DNA from: Nocardia alni | Lineage (GTDB): Bacteria; Actinomycetota; Actinomycetes; Mycobacteriales; Mycobacteriaceae | Length of the DNA: 48,798 bases | NCBI RefSeq assembly: GCF_019038435.1 | Contig: NZ_JAGPOX010000068.1 | Coordinates: forward strand, 1-48,798 | Reading direction: 5' to 3' | Shown: positions 48,072 through 48,798 of the stretch, in pieces | Layout: each line of letters starts with the position of its first letter | Numbering within the stretch: the stretch's first letter is position 1 | Translations under genes and position numbers: made by a program | The notes under the pieces: generated by a model | Told to the model about the DNA's origin: nothing | Seen by the model: only the letters and a program-made list of their open reading frames with translations | Database searches by the model: none

Positions 48072-48767
48072 TCAGGGCAGGGCGGCGACGAGTTGCTCGA
48101 CCTCTACGCGCGGGCCGGTGAAGAACGGGACCTCCTCGCGCACGTGACGCCTGGCCTCGGTGGCGCGCAGATCGCGCATCAGGTCGACGATGCGGTGTAG
48201 TTCGGGGGCTTCGAAGGCAAGGATCCACTCGTAGTCGCCGAGGGCGAAGGACGCGACGGTGTTCGCCCGGACGTCGGGGTAGTCGCGTGCTTCCTTGCCA
48301 TGATCGGCGAGCATCTTGCGGCGCTGTTCGTCGGGGAGCAGATACCAGTCGTAGGAGCGCACGAACGGGTACACGCAGATGTAGTTGCCCGGAGCCTCAC
48401 CAGCCAGGAACGCCGGCACGTGGCTCTTGTTGAATTCCGCGGGACGATGCAGCGCCGCGTTGCTCCACACCGGCGCGCTGGCCCGGCCCAGTTCGGTGGT
48501 GCGGCGGAAATCGGCGTAGGCGCCCTGCAACTCCTCGATCCGCTCGGCATGCCACCAGATCATGAAGTCGGCATCGGCGCGCATCCCGGACACATCGTAG
48601 ATCCCGCGCACGATCACACCCTTGTCGGCCAGGCCGTCGAAGAAGACCCGCGCCTCCTTGATCGCCGCCTCCCGATCTTCCCCCAGCACTCCGGGCTGCA
48701 CCTGGAACACCGAGAACATCAGGTATCGGATGGTCGAATTGAGAGCCTGATAATCGAGTCGCGCCAT
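48072..48767 (-). CDS. hemQ: coproheme decarboxylase HemQ (chlorite dismutase family)
   Basis: This 231-residue protein has the HemQ/chlorite dismutase ferredoxin-like double barrel: RYLMFSVFQV, DFMIWWHAE, CVYPFVRSYDWYLLPDEQRRKMLADHGKEARDYP (catalytic Tyr and proximal His region) and FALGDYEWILAFEAPELH. The start is ATG 48767. In actinobacteria HemQ decarboxylates coproheme III to protoheme, the last step of the coproporphyrin-dependent haem pathway. The usual hemE/hemY neighbours would lie to the right, beyond the window. Confidence 0.93.
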   Translation of the reverse strand: MARLDYQALNSTIRYLMFSVFQVQPGVLGEDREAAIKEARVFFDGLADKGVIVRGIYDVSGMRADADFMIWWHAERIEELQGAYADFRRTTELGRASAPVWSNAALHRPAEFNKSHVPAFLAGEAPGNYICVYPFVRSYDWYLLPDEQRRKMLADHGKEARDYPDVRANTVASFALGDYEWILAFEAPELHRIVDLMRDLRATEARRHVREEVPFFTGPRVEVEQLVAALP

Positions 48768-48798
48768 ACCCCCATCGTGCCACCGCTCCCCACAACCC

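Noticed and set aside
1..48798. CRISPR array, rRNA operon or insertion sequence
   Set aside because: No regularly spaced repeats, rRNA-like segments, or transposase with terminal inverted repeats were recognised in the window.

Overview
The window looks like chromosomal DNA of a mycolic-acid-containing actinomycete, most likely Nocardia or a close relative. The GC content is high, start sites carry strong purine-rich ribosome binding sites, and an aftC-like arabinofuranosyltransferase, actinobacterial HemQ and two F420/LLM-type oxidoreductases are present. The genus is an inference. The two ends are core genome: aftC, a small secreted protein and msrB on the left, and a nitroreductase and hemQ on the right. 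In Mycobacterium tuberculosis aftC (Rv2673), msrB (Rv2674) and hemQ (Rv2676c) lie close together. Here about 45 kb separates msrB from the nitroreductase/hemQ pair.

That 45 kb is best read as an integrated genomic island. The last 40 bases of msrB, including its stop codon (2405-2444), recur with 38 of 40 identities at 47116-47155, just before the nitroreductase. This is the footprint expected of an attachment site. A C-terminal remnant of a tyrosine recombinase lies just inside the left copy (2485-2640, minus strand).

The left arm of the island (2.4-15.6 kb) is a decaying zone. It holds a broken ABC sugar permease, a PucR-type regulator, a TetR regulator, a GDSL hydrolase, a frameshifted DUF1254 lipoprotein beside an intact DUF1254/DUF1214 protein, a membrane protein, an internally deleted methyltransferase, a hydrolase tail, an AT-richer two-gene operon of unknown function and a GNAT acetyltransferase.

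The right arm (15.6-46.8 kb) is an intact and coherent catabolic island. Two copper amine oxidases, two aldehyde dehydrogenases and two APC permeases can import a primary amine and oxidise it through the aldehyde to the acid. A full set of iac-type genes (iacA, B, C, D, E and F in one overlapping operon, with iacG, iacH and iacI nearby) matches the indole-3-acetate degradation set of Pseudomonas putida 1290, which ends at catechol. A catR-catB-catA-catC-hydrolase operon then opens catechol and carries it towards 3-oxoadipate. Read together, the island predicts tryptamine -> indole-3-acetaldehyde -> indole-3-acetate -> catechol -> 3-oxoadipate. Two F420/LLM-type oxidoreductases, an 84-residue protein, a TIGR04076-like protein and a DUF5134 membrane protein are accessory to the known iac set and may carry new functions.

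Regulation is layered. There is one PAS histidine kinase with two very similar FixJ/NarL-type response regulators, an AraC/FeaR-like regulator, a TetR regulator and CatR. The intergenic regions carry repeated candidate sites: a CCCCTAC motif at four iac-related promoters, a TCTACG(T/A)TTGTAGA-like palindrome at the amine oxidase and permease promoters, a 22-bp-spaced direct repeat between amine oxidase and aldehyde dehydrogenase, and GTATTCA half-sites at the cat promoters. All functions are read from sequence motifs, domain patterns and gene context; no database search was run.
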